A DNA stretch of 60,044 nt from Pelargonium x hortorum (taxonomy: Eukaryota; Streptophyta; Magnoliopsida; Geraniales; Geraniaceae). Below, in pieces: positions 40,501-53,230 of this stretch. Position numbers and translations under genes: made by a program. The stretch lies in NCBI GenBank assembly GCA_036897525.1, contig JAYMTJ010000062.1, positions 1 to 60,044 on the forward strand, read 5' to 3'. Each line of letters starts with the position of its first letter. Positions within the stretch are counted from its first letter, which is position 1. The notes under the pieces were generated by a model. That model saw only the letters and a list, made by a program, of their open reading frames with translations. It was not told the origin of the DNA and searched no databases.

Positions 40501-41190
40501 CGTAATGTACTGTAGTAACATCTCTTAGCTTAGACTTTAACTAGCCAGCTTATCCATTAATTAGATCCGTTTTCCTCACCGTCTATACTTAATCGGTATC
40601 ATTCTAGCACTAGAGAGATGATAAACTTACAAATAGAAAGACGGAATAGACTACCGTCAATCCTATTAGAACAGATATAAGCTTATGTCCTAAACAGGTA
40701 TCTGATAAAAGTCTCGTACTTACACAAGTAAACTTACATGCCTTGGCCTAGAAAGCTTTAACCTTCCATCGACAGCTGCTGATTACCCCTTCTTTAACTA
40801 TCGACTGAAACTCCTAACACCCACTTTGCTAACAACTCTCTACTACTGACAGTCTATTCCAAGAACCAAAGCCAATCAGTTCTGGATTTCATTTCACCTT
40901 GTTAAACGAAAACGGCTTTTAAGTAAGAATCTTTCTCTTCTCCTTTACCATAACATAACATATTGAAGAACTCTAATACAAGATAAACTAGCTTTGCTGC
41001 CAAAAAGGAAATAGCATCCCAGTTACTTATTACAGCTTTACAGACTTGTAATACAAAAAACCAAGACATACAAATAGCTACAATTCCTAACTAGTTTAAG
41101 TTACTTACTTATCGAGGAATAAGATTTAAGATTTACTATGTTAACTATACCCTGTTCCATACCTTAGGACCTTATTAAACCAGAATTGGC
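40501..41190. other. AT-rich gene desert, C/A-rich block
   Basis: No gene is recognised. The plus strand is C/A-rich with many cttac, ctaac and aactc words. It switches to G/T-rich within a few tens of bases near 41.19 kb, one of the sharpest transitions in the window. Confidence 0.55.
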
Positions 41191-42131
41191 AGGAGAGACT
41201 TACAGGAGAGGTATTAGGTACTGGTTTGCTTTTAGGTTTTGAACTTTAGTTTATGAGATCCCAGGTAAGAGAACTGGCGAGGCACTCAAGAGGTTTATAC
41301 AAAATTGTTGGAGGAGTCTTAGTACCTTTAAGTTCATTTTGGGATTCTTTCTAAGACTTGTTATTCTAAGCGCGCCGGTAAAGCTTAATTAAAGGAGAGG
41401 CTATAAAAACTTCCAAGCTCCTCGTCAGGGAAAGAATAGAAAACTTGAGTTAAAGAAAAAACTTCTTCTTGCTTGTTTATTAGTACTAGCTAGACCCGTC
41501 TTCTTTGTAAGGGAGTTTAGGAGCTAGACTTACTGTACCTAATGTACTTATCCTCTTGTTTCTTGTAGTTATTACTAGACAGAAGGGTCCGTCTTATATA
41601 GTAGGAAGAGAATTCTACCCAACAGGAACGTAGTAAGGAAGGGACTAGATAGTTTATTGATAGTACAGTCATACACATATACTCAACATCTGCGAATTCT
41701 CTTTCTTCTTGGTTGTCACTCTTCCTTGTACTAGGAGCTACTCCTTCTTAAGAGCTCTGTATCTTGTTAGTCTCTTAGTTTTAGTTAGGAGCTTTACCTT
41801 TCTTATTAGGTAGAGATTCTATTTGTCTTATAAGTCTTTAGTACCTGTAGGCTCCCTGCATTTCCTGTACTTATAGTCCCGGGTATTATTAATTAGTCTT
41901 TTTATTAGTTACTTTCTTAGTAATGGGAATCGAGAGTCTAGGGGTTGTAGTAAAGTTCGAAGTTTCCCTCCTGCTCCTTGTGACTTATTCTTAACCAGGA
42001 TCGGGAAAAAGAGGATATACTTCTATGTTTATACAGATCCCTTAAACTTAAATACAAGAAAAATGAGGAAAACTTCCTTAGTTAGAAAATTGACTTCTCG
42101 AAGAGCCAACCTCTAAGAAAACAAATTCAAT

Positions 42132-42145
42132 ATCTAGATCTAGAT
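42132..42145. repeat. 14-base perfect palindrome
   Basis: The sequence atctagatctagat is its own reverse complement, built from overlapping CTAGA and GATC words. No neighbour suggests a function. Confidence 0.6.
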
Positions 42146-42486
42146 TTTTCTTTACTTCAATAGAGGGGGCATATAGTATAGGACATATAAGTTCCGCACG
42201 ACAATCCCACAACAAAAAAAAGTAGCTTACTGTTTGATATGATAAGTGTATTCTGCCTCAGCTAACAAAGTATAAGGAGTGCCTGGTAGAGAGTCTTTCC
42301 TTTTGCATATGTCTAACTTATTTTAAGGTAAGGACTTGCAGGATATTTCATTCTAGTATTTACAGTCAGGTGTAACTTGCCACTCAGTTTCCAAGATTAG
42401 TATGAGAAAACTGCGCATAGATTACTAAAGAGCCTTTCCTAAAACTTTACACAAAACTGAGTTTATAAGTTCTTGCTTGGATGAGC

Positions 42487-42501
42487 AAAAAAAAAAAAAA
42501 A
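42487..42501. repeat. Run of 15 A
   Basis: This is the longest homopolymer noted in the window. It is preceded by gatgagc and followed by ggatatg. No retroposed body is visible upstream. Confidence 0.85.
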
Positions 42502-43540
42502 GGATATGTGACGAGGTTAAGGACAGGCCGTTGGGCCACCTTTTTTTACGATTTGTCCTCAATTTATACAAGATTACAATATATATAGCCTTTTAGCAAG
42601 GGTCTCTGAATTCCTTATAGAGGAGGAACTCCTTCGGTACCTGTAAAGGGCCCTAGAATAGAGAGAAAGTCTCCGGTATAAGCACTTAGAATAGGATCAA
42701 CGAGATGCAGAGTAAGAGGTTAGGTCGTTGGAATATTACATTAAAGAAGCTTCTTGCCAAGATTAAAGATTGAATATTATATAAAAAGAAGTTTCTGGTC
42801 CTCAAAAAGTATATAGGAGATCCACACTTTCTGGAATAGCAGCTACACTAGATTCTGATTTTACCTGATTGGAACCCCCTCTGCACTGTAAAGGAAAATC
42901 CCCATAATTTTAACTTGTTTTATTAGGAATCTTCAAAAAGTTTATTTATTTAAAAGTAAGCAGGATACTCTAAACCCTCTACAAGAAGCAATCGCCTCTT
43001 TCAATACGTGCCTAGCGAGGCTCCCTTGGCTTTATTAGATGTTACTTAAAGAGCGGATAACTTTTCAGAATTACTTACACAGAGGCTTTGTCATACATAT
43101 TAAGGGTATCCCCATATCTCTACACGGAACGGAGCCTCCCTTAGCTGCTAATTGAGAATGCCTGTGCTATGCTAAGTTCCTCCTACGTTAGAATAAAGAC
43201 CCCTTTATAAGTAGGTTCTTTTAAGTCTAGAAGTGTGCTGTATCGTGACACGATTTTCTGTCTTAATTTCATTCTGCAGTAGGCTATAACAGTACTTCAA
43301 TAGTTTAGGGAGGAGGGGTTACTTAGTTCGAAAGCTCTAGAAAAAAAGGAAACTTTAGCTTATGTTGAGAAGATAAAAGAGACTCAAGAATCCCGTTGAA
43401 AACAGCTTTTAGACGCCCCCTTGTTTAGCTGAGAGTAAAGTCAGTTGATTGTTATCATGCGAAAAGAAAGCCTCGAAAGCCTTACTAGTTTAGGAATTTC
43501 ATATCTTTGGGATCTGGATCCTAAAAGAATTTGCATGCAA

Positions 43541-46020
43541 GACAAAACTCCACCTTTAGCAGAACCTACTCATAAGCTCAGGAATTACACCTTCATAAAG
43601 TAGAATAGGAATCTCAAGAACGAAAAGAATACAAAATCATTCCTCTGAATCTGGTTCAAGTTAAGGCTTACTAAGACTAATACAAATTAAATTCTCAAGA
43701 ATACCATTTCCAGAAATCGAGTCTTTCCTCTGTCTAAAGATTCGACCGCCAATTAATTATACTTTGATTTGTATAAAGTAAACTGGATTAAAGTAGTCCG
43801 CTAATAAAAGAGAGCCTCCCAATATACTATTTCACTTCCAAATGACCCTTTTTTGTTCTAATTCTAAACTAAAGTTTAGAAAAAATCCCCTTTTTTTTTT
43901 TCTTCTTTCCTAGCCAACTCTGTGTACCTCTACGAGAGAGAAATGTGACAAGTATGCCTTACAAGTAAAAAGGATATTTTTTGAGTTCTCCCAAATTCAT
44001 ATAAAATTCTAGATTAAAATAAGACTAAAGAATTCCGCAAATACTAGCTTTTTTTATATTATCTATATATATTACTTATCAGGACAGCATTTGCTTCTTA
44101 ATGCAAGAAAAGAAAGAGATAAGTATAAATTCTTTTTTATTTTATATGTCCCTGTTACTAGGTTTTTAGTTAAGCCTGGTCTTTTTCTACTTAAGATTTC
44201 TTTCAAAAAAGAGGTTTGATTTTGGACATAATATTCTCATCCCAGATATCGAGAAGACATCCTTATTTAGATTGGGCAGACTTTAAGTTATTTTCAGAGA
44301 TCTTCATAGTGAATTTATAAAAAAAAAGACTTCTCAGGATTCCCAGCTAAAGCATTCTATACAAAATGGGTACCTCAAGTATAGGACTCCTACGAATAAA
44401 CTAGTACTAGTATTCGTTACAAAAGCTTTAGAGTATGCAAAAGCAGCCCTCCAGTAAAAAGTAGATGTATACCCTAACAATTAAAAGCGTCTTCTTGTAA
44501 CATCGTGTACCCGCTTTCTTTCTAAAAAAAACTTTTGATAATTCATAGTTAAACGAGAAAGGTCTTATCTGACACAGGTTTGAGCGTAGGATATCTATAT
44601 AGTTCGTTTTTTTTACTTGTAATGTGTATTCAATTCTTATATTTTACTCAGCCCTTCCAGGTAGGACTAAATGCCAGTAGTACGGTTAGTTACCAAGATT
44701 TTAAGTTTTTTTTAGAGTTCTCTTATGTAGTACGTAGTACATTCTTGGATATTTAATATTATATACAAACAAATTATCTAAGAAGAGGTTTCAAAGGAAT
44801 TAGACTTTCGTATGTCCACATTTCAAAATGTTCGGATATGCGGGAGTTTTTTTCACTAGCACTAGAAGAATAGTAAAGAGAGAAAGTAGGGAAGAGCTCT
44901 CGAAAATTATATATCCAATGAAAAGGTTCGTCTTTTTACAAGTATAGATTGAACAAAATAGCTTAAAATCTGATTCAACCGGAGTTATAGAGTAAGACAT
45001 ACTCTGTACAAAAGGTCTAACTAAGTATGAGAGTTCTTTTTCTTATTAGGTATCAGGGGGATATCTTAATATATAAATTGAGTAATTGAAACTTATTTGC
45101 TTTTAATGAAGAAATCCAGTCCAGTTTCTCTCAGAGATAAAAGACAGGCATAACCCAAAGCATTAAGGGAGCCCTTAGACTAAGCCAGCCGGGTGAGTTA
45201 GGCTCAATCTTATGAAGGGGTTTAACTATGGAGGTAACTCTACAAAGTAAAACTTTGCAGAGAGCAATAAAGACACGGTTTTGTTAAGGGTAATATAAAG
45301 AAAATAGACACACACAGTAGTAACACCTTAGCCTAGATCTTCCATGTTAGTTTAATGCTGGCTATTCTCTCGTTAACCAAAGCCGCAAACAAAGAGACTC
45401 CACCTCCCGACGACTCTTTTACTAGCTATAAGATTCTTGTCCCTTAAGTCTTTACTACATGTCCTACTAAGAAACCCCTCTTTTGGTACAAGACTACTCA
45501 TGAAACTGAGGAGAGCTGAACTTGCAGGAGATACCTAGCAACCCTCCTAGGACCCGAGCCGGTAACTCCCAGCAAAAGAAAGATTAAGTCAACTACAAAA
45601 TTGAAATAATATAGAATTTCTTTCTGCGGGTTTTACAACGGAGACTCTGGACCTACAAATATTTCTTTATTTTACTAAAATCCACTATATGGTATACAAG
45701 GGTTTGTTTCTCGTTTCTCATAAACTAAAGAATTCTAAGTAATCTAAGGTAAGGCTGCAAAGCTCTACTTTCTAGCTCGAGTCTTATACTTATTACCCCC
45801 ACCGCTAAACGCTACTATAGCAAAGATTAGTAAAAATACTGCAGTTAATCCCCAGTTCTTGCTTCTGGGAGGTATAAAAAAGAACTAGTTAGCAACACTT
45901 CTTATCTTAATTTTAAGGATTAGTGTATAGGCGTTTACTAAAAATCCAATGATATTCTATATTGCCTACCGGATAGGCAATTAAGGGACTCATTAACAAG
46001 GTATTGTAACTAAGCTTTTA
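43541..46020. other. AT-rich gene desert, C-leaning with a mixed centre
   Basis: No gene is recognised. The ends (43.5-44.1 and 45.3-46.0 kb) are C-leaning on the plus strand and the middle is mixed. The 66-codon minus-strand frame at 44800-45000 has a hydrophobic Leu-rich stretch but no known domain. An 8-bp perfect hairpin lies at 45961-45981. Confidence 0.5.
45961..45981. repeat. Perfect 8-bp hairpin with 5-base loop
   Basis: The arm attgccta and its exact complement taggcaat flank the loop ccgga. It is the tightest hairpin of its length that I saw. Compact stem-loops can act as RNA-stabilising ends in plant mitochondria, but no coding region ends here. Confidence 0.65.
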
Positions 46021-49000
46021 TTGTTGCCAAAAGTTCTGCTATATAAAAGAAAGAGATTCTCTTCTCAAATGAATTTTTTCTATCCGCATTGTGAAAAAAA
46101 GGAAGAAAGAGGGGCATGTAATACATCTAATCTAAACTATAGTACAATATCAGTAAAGTGTAGGCTAGGCCCACCGCATCCATCATGTAGCGTAACCCCA
46201 GGTATAAAATATTACGCTGTAGTAAACTTCGGCTTCCTTTATATTATATATATTATATAATTTCGCAGTTTTTGACAAGTAAAGGAAAAGGAGTAATGCT
46301 TTTTTTTAATAACCCATCCATAATAAGGGGAGCGGCAAACACAAGAGTTAATTTCATCTAAAGAAGGCTGTGTCCCTAAAAACTTCCCGGTAAATTAAAT
46401 TAAAGGCAATAGTTTTTCTTTATGAGAATAGGGGGTATGTATTCCTAATAATAATTAAAATTAAGTGTTTTTTATTTATTTAACTATTTAGCTTAAAAAG
46501 TTCTTTAATAGGGTTAGGGTCTGAGGGTGTCCAGGCGTAGGTAATTTAGTGTTCGGATTATGCGCAGTTTGTTTACTTATTAGAAGAAATAAAGTTTTGT
46601 AGTTATAGTTATAAAATTAGGGTTCTTTCTGAATACTGTTTGTTAATTAGGCGGGTAACACAGGAAACTCGCGTATTATGAGGTATAAATCAAGTAGAGA
46701 CTGCCTCAAAGTGGTACTAAGTATCTACCTGACACTGAGGAAAATCCAAGAAAAAATGACGCAAGATCAAAGTACTGGAAAAAAGCAGAACCTGTTTCAG
46801 ATTAATAAGATTAAAAAGTTCACCTCAGTCTCTAGTCGGAAAAAATGCCGAAGAGTCCGCTTTCAAGGCAACTAAAACTAAGAATCGGATTCAGCAACAC
46901 TTAATTGTATCCGTATCGATGAGTAATACTCATACTTCTTAATAGTAATTCCTGTGATACTCTACTCTAAAGTCCACAAATTAGAGAGTTGCACTCAGGG
47001 ATCTTTACTCCCTAAACGCTGAAAGAGCCCTGTCATTTTAGGAGTTCTCTGACAATCTAAAGTATTAAGGCTATAATATTAGAGGGGAGGATAGCAGCCT
47101 GCCTCTAAACAGCGTTCTAGCTCACTAAAATAGGCATACAACGCGTTTGCATGGCTTGGAAACTTTCATTTAAATCATAATAAGAGATTAAGGAAAAAGA
47201 CTTCGCTTTTATTACTATAGGTTAAGGAATCTTACTTCATTTTTTGAAGAGCATGCTTTGATATAAAACTTTTCGTACGAGAATCAAGGTTTAGAAACCC
47301 AGTCAATTTACTGAATATGCTTACGTGCACTAAAATGAAATATGGATACGGCAATACTTTTCTATTTATTGAGCTAACTCTATTTTAGTAAGAGTTCCTC
47401 GCCTGCTAAGGGCCATGTATAGGAGGGCCTTTTGTAACTTTTTCGCTATGTTTTTCTTAAGACTCCTGAAATTTTCTTAGATAAGGAATCTTTGCCTTTA
47501 TAACGGGAATATCCAGAGTTCCCGAAGGGGTCTCTTTCGTCGGTCAAATAAGCTTCATAGTTTCTGCTTTATTTCTTAAGAAGCAATCTTAAGCTGTACT
47601 GTAACCTTTTTCAGGGTTTCGGAATTTCCTTAGTATTCATTCTTGTTTGTTATCAAGATAAAGTAATAAACAAGGTTAAGGTTAAATGTAAAAAACACCA
47701 GTTACTGACTACATCTCTTTCTTTGTTTAAAGGTTTTTACTATATAGAATCAAGTACAAACTTCTACTTTGTTCTAGAGTTGAGAATGCTTTAACACTGC
47801 CAACTTTGTAATTTACTGAACCGGCTCCTTTTGCTTGCAGGACCAACTAACCCAGGTAATGTACACTGTGACTTACTATTTATTCCTGACTGATATTAGC
47901 ACTTTCTTTTTCTTATTCGGAATGAAAATAAGTTCATTATCTAAGTGATTTTTTTATTAAGCTTCTCCCTTTCTTAATTGTGACGGTATCGCACGAATTA
48001 GTCTTGCTTTCCCTCTGATATCTATTAAAGAACTCTACTGTTCAACAGACCGGAACCCAACAAATTAGAGTGTCCTTTTTTGACTAAAACAACAAAAAAA
48101 AGTAGTTATACTTATAAGAAATTCCAGGATAAAGAACTCCCATTAGAAAAAAAAATCTTATTCAGTAAAGTAAATACGAATGAAACAGGAATACGAATTA
48201 ATTCGAATAATGCCTACTAGCTAGAATGTCATCTAAATTCGGGTACTTCCTTAATGAGCAGACAAACCTTACCTTAGAAATACACCCATAAATTCTTCTA
48301 ACCGACTGAGTGTATCGTAAATGCTTAATACTCTTATAGATAAAACACCTAACACCTGACTCCCTAACATCGGAAACCCCCCCGAAACAAAGGAACACAA
48401 AACCAACTGACCTAGTTCTTGATCTCCTGAATACATACCTTTAACTCTCTTACCGGGCCCTATTGGCGACCCTTTCTTTCCCTAGGGATTCCTTGTACTT
48501 AGACCTACACTTATCCTAATCTTGTATCTATTCTACCAGTTTTTCCGAGTCTTCATAACCTTATTTTATTAGCTCTGATAGCTGCTATTCGAAAACCGCT
48601 CTTAGCAGTCCTAGCTCTTGTATTATCCTTATCCTGTTTAGTAATTAATAGATATGAAGCATTTAGGTGTTAGTCTTAATAGTCTTAGTTTTGTATTATA
48701 GTTATAGAGATGTTGTGAGAGATAGAACAGATACCTACTACAGAAGAAAACTTATAGGAGAGAACTCCGAGACGGGTGTACTGGGTCTAGCCTAAGAAGA
48801 GAGATGTACCTAATGCAGCTATATGATAAAGTTAATAAAAAAGAAAATAGATATTAGATAGTATAATATCCATGAGTTTAGAGTTTAAGGAATAATTCTC
48901 CTTTGTGCTTATCATCAAGGAGGAGACAAACAAACCTTGGGAGATAATGAATACATCCTTTTACGTGACTGCAGCGTAGCGAAGGGAGGGCAATGCATTA
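46021..49000. other. AT-rich gene desert, alternating blocks
   Basis: No gene is recognised. About 46.26-46.68 kb is G/T-leaning, 47.0-47.9 kb T-rich, 47.95-48.56 kb C-rich and 48.6-49.0 kb G-leaning. Frames of 79 (46021-46260), 65 (46678-46875) and 66 codons (48198-48398, minus strand) show no motif. The 48.4-49.0 kb part has an island-like texture with tagtctta and ctagctctt words. Confidence 0.5.
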
Positions 49001-52000
49001 TAGTACTAGTACAGTTAACCTTGCACTATAAAAGCCTAATAAGCTTCATTTCATTTACTTACCGGAAATTCCTTTCTTTACCAGAATTTGAGATTCTATA
49101 TTGATTTATTTGAAGTAACCTTTCTTCTATAATGCAACCCACAACTACTAAAATAAAAAACCTCCCTTAAAATTAACCCGCAGACTGCGAAATCTAAGCA
49201 ATTCAGAACCAGAATATTGCTTAACTCCTAGAACTGCTTCCTCTATCCAGAGCACTACTTTAGTCTAAATAGAGATGAAGCTGCCCAAGAAATTGTCCCG
49301 CTTATTACTCCTGGGCGCTTTTATACTTCATTTTTTTCTTTGGAATTCTAAGGAATTCAAATCGCTTTGATAAAGAGATAATGCACTTATTTACTCTTTT
49401 CCTGGGGTATAGTCTAGGCTAAAAACGGGGCTTGTGCATTTATTCAAGTTTAAATCAGGTATGTATGCAGCAACAACAAGGTAAGCAGCTAAAACAAGCA
49501 AAGGTGTCAATGTCTTCTTTCTCTTTTCTTAGGGCATCGGTGAGTCTTTACCTGCAATCCGCTTATAAAGAAAGAAATCAGGACTCTATAACTCTATATA
49601 GTAAAAAACCTTTTGTTGCAATTCAATTTAATTAAAGGGAAACTCTTAGGCTTTATCGGATTATCTCTAAAGAAGGAATTCATTGAAGAGAATCCGTTTC
49701 CATTATCACAGGATATTATTGTATTGACTTTAACTTTAAGAAAGATAGATAAGAATTTTTTACCTTATAACAAAGTCCTCTAAGTTTCTTTTAGTACAGT
49801 ACAGGATACTAGAGAGGGGTTTTCTAAAGCTCTTAATTGTCTTCTTTGTTGTTCTAATGGAGGCCCTTAGGTAAAGGTTAAACATGAGTATGCCCGGCTA
49901 TCAACAACTCTAAAGTTATTATCTTTCATGTCATTTATCCTTAGTTTAGGTACTCTTTAAGTTTGTACATTTACCCGAAAAACATGAGATTTAGTTCTCT
50001 TTAATCCTTTCAATTTAGAACAATAACTCGTTTGCCAGCTATATCGGCTTACAGGAATACAAAATCTCCTTTGCCTTGCCGGCTTATCCCATTAGAAAGC
50101 TCTCTAAGCACTTCGTATACAGGAACCTCTAAGATTGATTAAAAGGGTACTATTAAATTAAATAAAAAACAAAATTTGCAAAAGTTAATTACTAGTCTTA
50201 AACCCGGATCCCTTGCTGCTTATTGTCAAAAGGTTTCCATTTAAATATACAGCATTTTTTTTGTAGGGAACCTAGTAATCGAGTCTAGAAGGGTTATGTG
50301 CACACACGGCTTCCCCCAGAGGCGTTTTAGGCGTAGCTCTTAAGATTATTTGCCATAAAGGAAAGGTTACTCCGAAGCCAAGTAAGTATATATCGATAAG
50401 TCTCTTATAATCCGTTACAAAAAAAACTAGGTTTAAGGGGAGGTGCCGGGGGTATGCTATAATAAAAGTCTCATGTTCGCAGTTTATTATAAGGGTTCTC
50501 TATTGTAATGTAAGAGCTAAAAGAACTCCGAAGGGGCTTCAATTTTTGTATAGGATTTCCTGAGTTTTTTCTCTTGGTTAAAGCTAGTTGAGAAAATTTG
50601 ACAGCATTATAGCTTTTTTTCCTAATACTGAAAGTAAGGAATTCATTATAATCGGGTTAAGCGCCTCTTAACAGCTTGAATTAGAAATATCTGGCTAGAA
50701 AAAAAATCTTATGCTTTTTTAGTAAAGACTACCGCCCCTAACCCCTGGATTAGATTTAATCTTAATTCGCAGTAAGCCCGCAGCGATTATAAGAAAAGAA
50801 ATGCTTAATACCTCAAATTAGATTTATTATATAGACCTTGATATAGATAACGACTACATAAAAATTCTTAGACTCTGTTGGTTAGGGGCTCACTTCAGTA
50901 GGAATAAGAAAACAAACATATTAGAATATTACTTGCTCAGCCCAGGGAAATATTAGGTTTTCCTATCCAGCTTTGTTTCGGAAAGCATACTGACTTCTTT
51001 TCTACTACCTAGCTAATACTAACAGATAACTAAGCACCCGTTTTTTATACCACAGAATTCCGGCACAATTAGATTGTTACACCCAACGAAAAGGAATAAA
51101 ATAAAGACTTCCTTTAAAGCGAAAATAAATAATCAAAGAAATAGATAATCCGGAGACTTTCCTGGTTTTTTTGTTGTAAAGTTAACTCTATCAAATTTAT
51201 AGGGTATACACTAAAATTAACTAAATTACAAGCGGGCCTTACCTTAATCAAAAAAGGCTCTTAACCCTTAAAAGAAATTGGGAGCTTATCTATCAGGCTA
51301 TTCCGAAGTGCTTAATACTTCCCTTAAAGGCAATACACTGATGCTGCTTAATTTATACTAATTAAAATTTGGTTTTTTTTTCAAGAACCCTCCGGTGCCC
51401 CCATCTTTCTAGGACCGCTTTAGCTTTATTAGAGACTTATTTAAATTCTTTTCTACCCATTATTATTAAGTAGTCAAAATTGCTGTTATACGTTATGAAT
51501 TACTTACCCCAAGAGTATACCTACTAACGAGGAATATTTTAGAACCAGGCTCTCGAAAGGAGGCTCTAATCAGACTTGAACCTGTGCACATAACCTCAAT
51601 TTAGCAATGGAGTAACTTTTCAATACTATATGCACTCTCTAAGACACTTACTTATAGCTAAGAGAATTTGCGGGCTGGTTTGAACTTTATATAATCTCAG
51701 CGATTTCAATTCCTTCTTTTGTAGCGACTCCAGACCTAAACGAAAGGGATATAATTTAGAGGTAATTTATTTTGTTTTTATGTGATGTACTTCTTTATCT
51801 ATCTCAAGATACCTAGAAATCAAAGGAATATTTAGTAATTTAGTTTGTATAATGAATGGAGCAAGGGTAGGGAAAGTCTTCTATTTCAGGAAGGTAATAA
51901 AGAAAGGTAATTACTACTCTCAGATACTCCTGTAAGTTAGATCCTCTGTTTCTGGTTAACGAAGAAGAAATAGATCTAAAGAATATAGAGACTAGAAAGC
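49001..52000. other. AT-rich gene desert, alternating blocks
   Basis: No gene is recognised. About 49.03-49.33 kb is C-leaning, 50.2-50.76 kb G-rich and 51.0-51.74 kb C-rich on the plus strand. The 67-codon frame at 49432-49635 includes a Gln run but no recognisable domain. A tRNA-like stretch on the minus strand at about 51562-51625 is described in the findings. Confidence 0.5.
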
Positions 52001-53230
52001 AGCCTGTTAGCTAAAGCATAGAGTATTAAGCGTTTGTATCTAAGAGGGAGTCCCCAAGGAGTTTCTTAACTAGAAAGGGAGTTCATTTATAAGTTAGTCT
52101 AGTATATAACACTATAAGAAATTTGAGTCTAGCTGCTTGGGAGAGGTTGAGAATCTTTTCTTTTAGCTATGATGAAGGTTAGCAATATGCAAGCTACAAA
52201 GGTTAAGAAAAAACAGGGCTGCAGAAGATTAAGAGGAAAGGTCTAGGTATTTAGAAGATAGTGATAGAGAGTGGTCTGTCAAATCAGTTAAGGTATTAAG
52301 AAAGGCATGCGGATACAAAAAAAGCAAGTTACAGAAGTAGGTCAATAAAAAATGCGGAATTCTGTAAGTGTCTTTCTTTCTTAATTCTTTATTTTAGTAT
52401 ATAAAGAAGTTCTCGTCAACACGAAGTCCATACTTTTATCTATATAAAATTCCCACTTATGCCGGATTTCCCTAAAATCTAGACAGAAAAAGTATTGCTT
52501 AAGGGATTTTCAGGCGACTTCCTTCTTTTTTCAAAGGGTGTAATTTGTGCCGGTTGTTTCATTAACATAACAAAGCTTTGAAGAGCTTGCTTACAAGAGT
52601 TAGTACAACAAGAAAATACCGAAATGGATCCGCCCGTCAAGTGCTTCACTTACAAGTACAGGTTCAGGAAATTAGGAACAAAGTACTAAACTCCTTAGCT
52701 TGCTATAACAAATGGTTATGCTCGGTTTCAAAGAAGAAGAGATTCCGTATTTATCAGCTTTACCCCCCGGCTATGTCATTAGATTGGTTAGGATCGTTAA
52801 AATGAAAGAAGTATAGCAGCTAAGAAGTAAGTCAGTAACCAGTTTTATGGGATTAGAAGCTTTCTATTATAATGTTACAGTATTCAGGTTAGAGATGAGC
52901 TAAATTCCTCAATTTCAGGTAAATGAACTTAGGAAAAGTACAAATATTAAGTAATTCTAAAACTATGGTAAGGGTTCCGACCGAGGTCATTAAAAGGTAA
53001 GGAATTTCAGTACAGAAATCTAATGAGTCAAACTTTTCTATAACTTTACTTTAGTGGATACCCTAGAGATTAAGTTACGCCAACCCGGAATTTAGGTTAT
53101 GTACGAGGGTTACAGTCTTTAGCAGTGACTTTTCCTCTTTAAGTCAAGAATTTAGAAATCAATATATAGATATTAAAGTATTCGCTTATTAGAAATTGTG
53201 AAGTTTCCCAAGCAAGGTCAAACCTAGTCT
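52001..53230. other. Gene desert with a small island-like patch
   Basis: No gene is recognised. The plus strand is G/A-leaning. The 52.56-52.81 kb part, covered by a 75-codon plus-strand frame (52578-52805), has higher G+C and shares a 15-base word, tgctcggtttcaaag (52719-52733), with the left island (25156-25170). It may therefore be a small remnant of island-type DNA. Confidence 0.5.

Larger units (their letters stand above)
41191..43540. other. Gene desert, G/T-rich, with an island-like patch at 41.2-42.0 kb
   Basis: No gene is recognised. The first 0.8 kb (41.2-42.0) is T/G-rich, with repeated ggagct, tagtac and ttagtct words, and looks closer in texture to the islands than to the typical desert. 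A 14-base palindrome lies at 42132-42145 and a 15-A run at 42487-42501. Clear dyads lie at 43102-43113 and 43131-43142. Confidence 0.5.
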
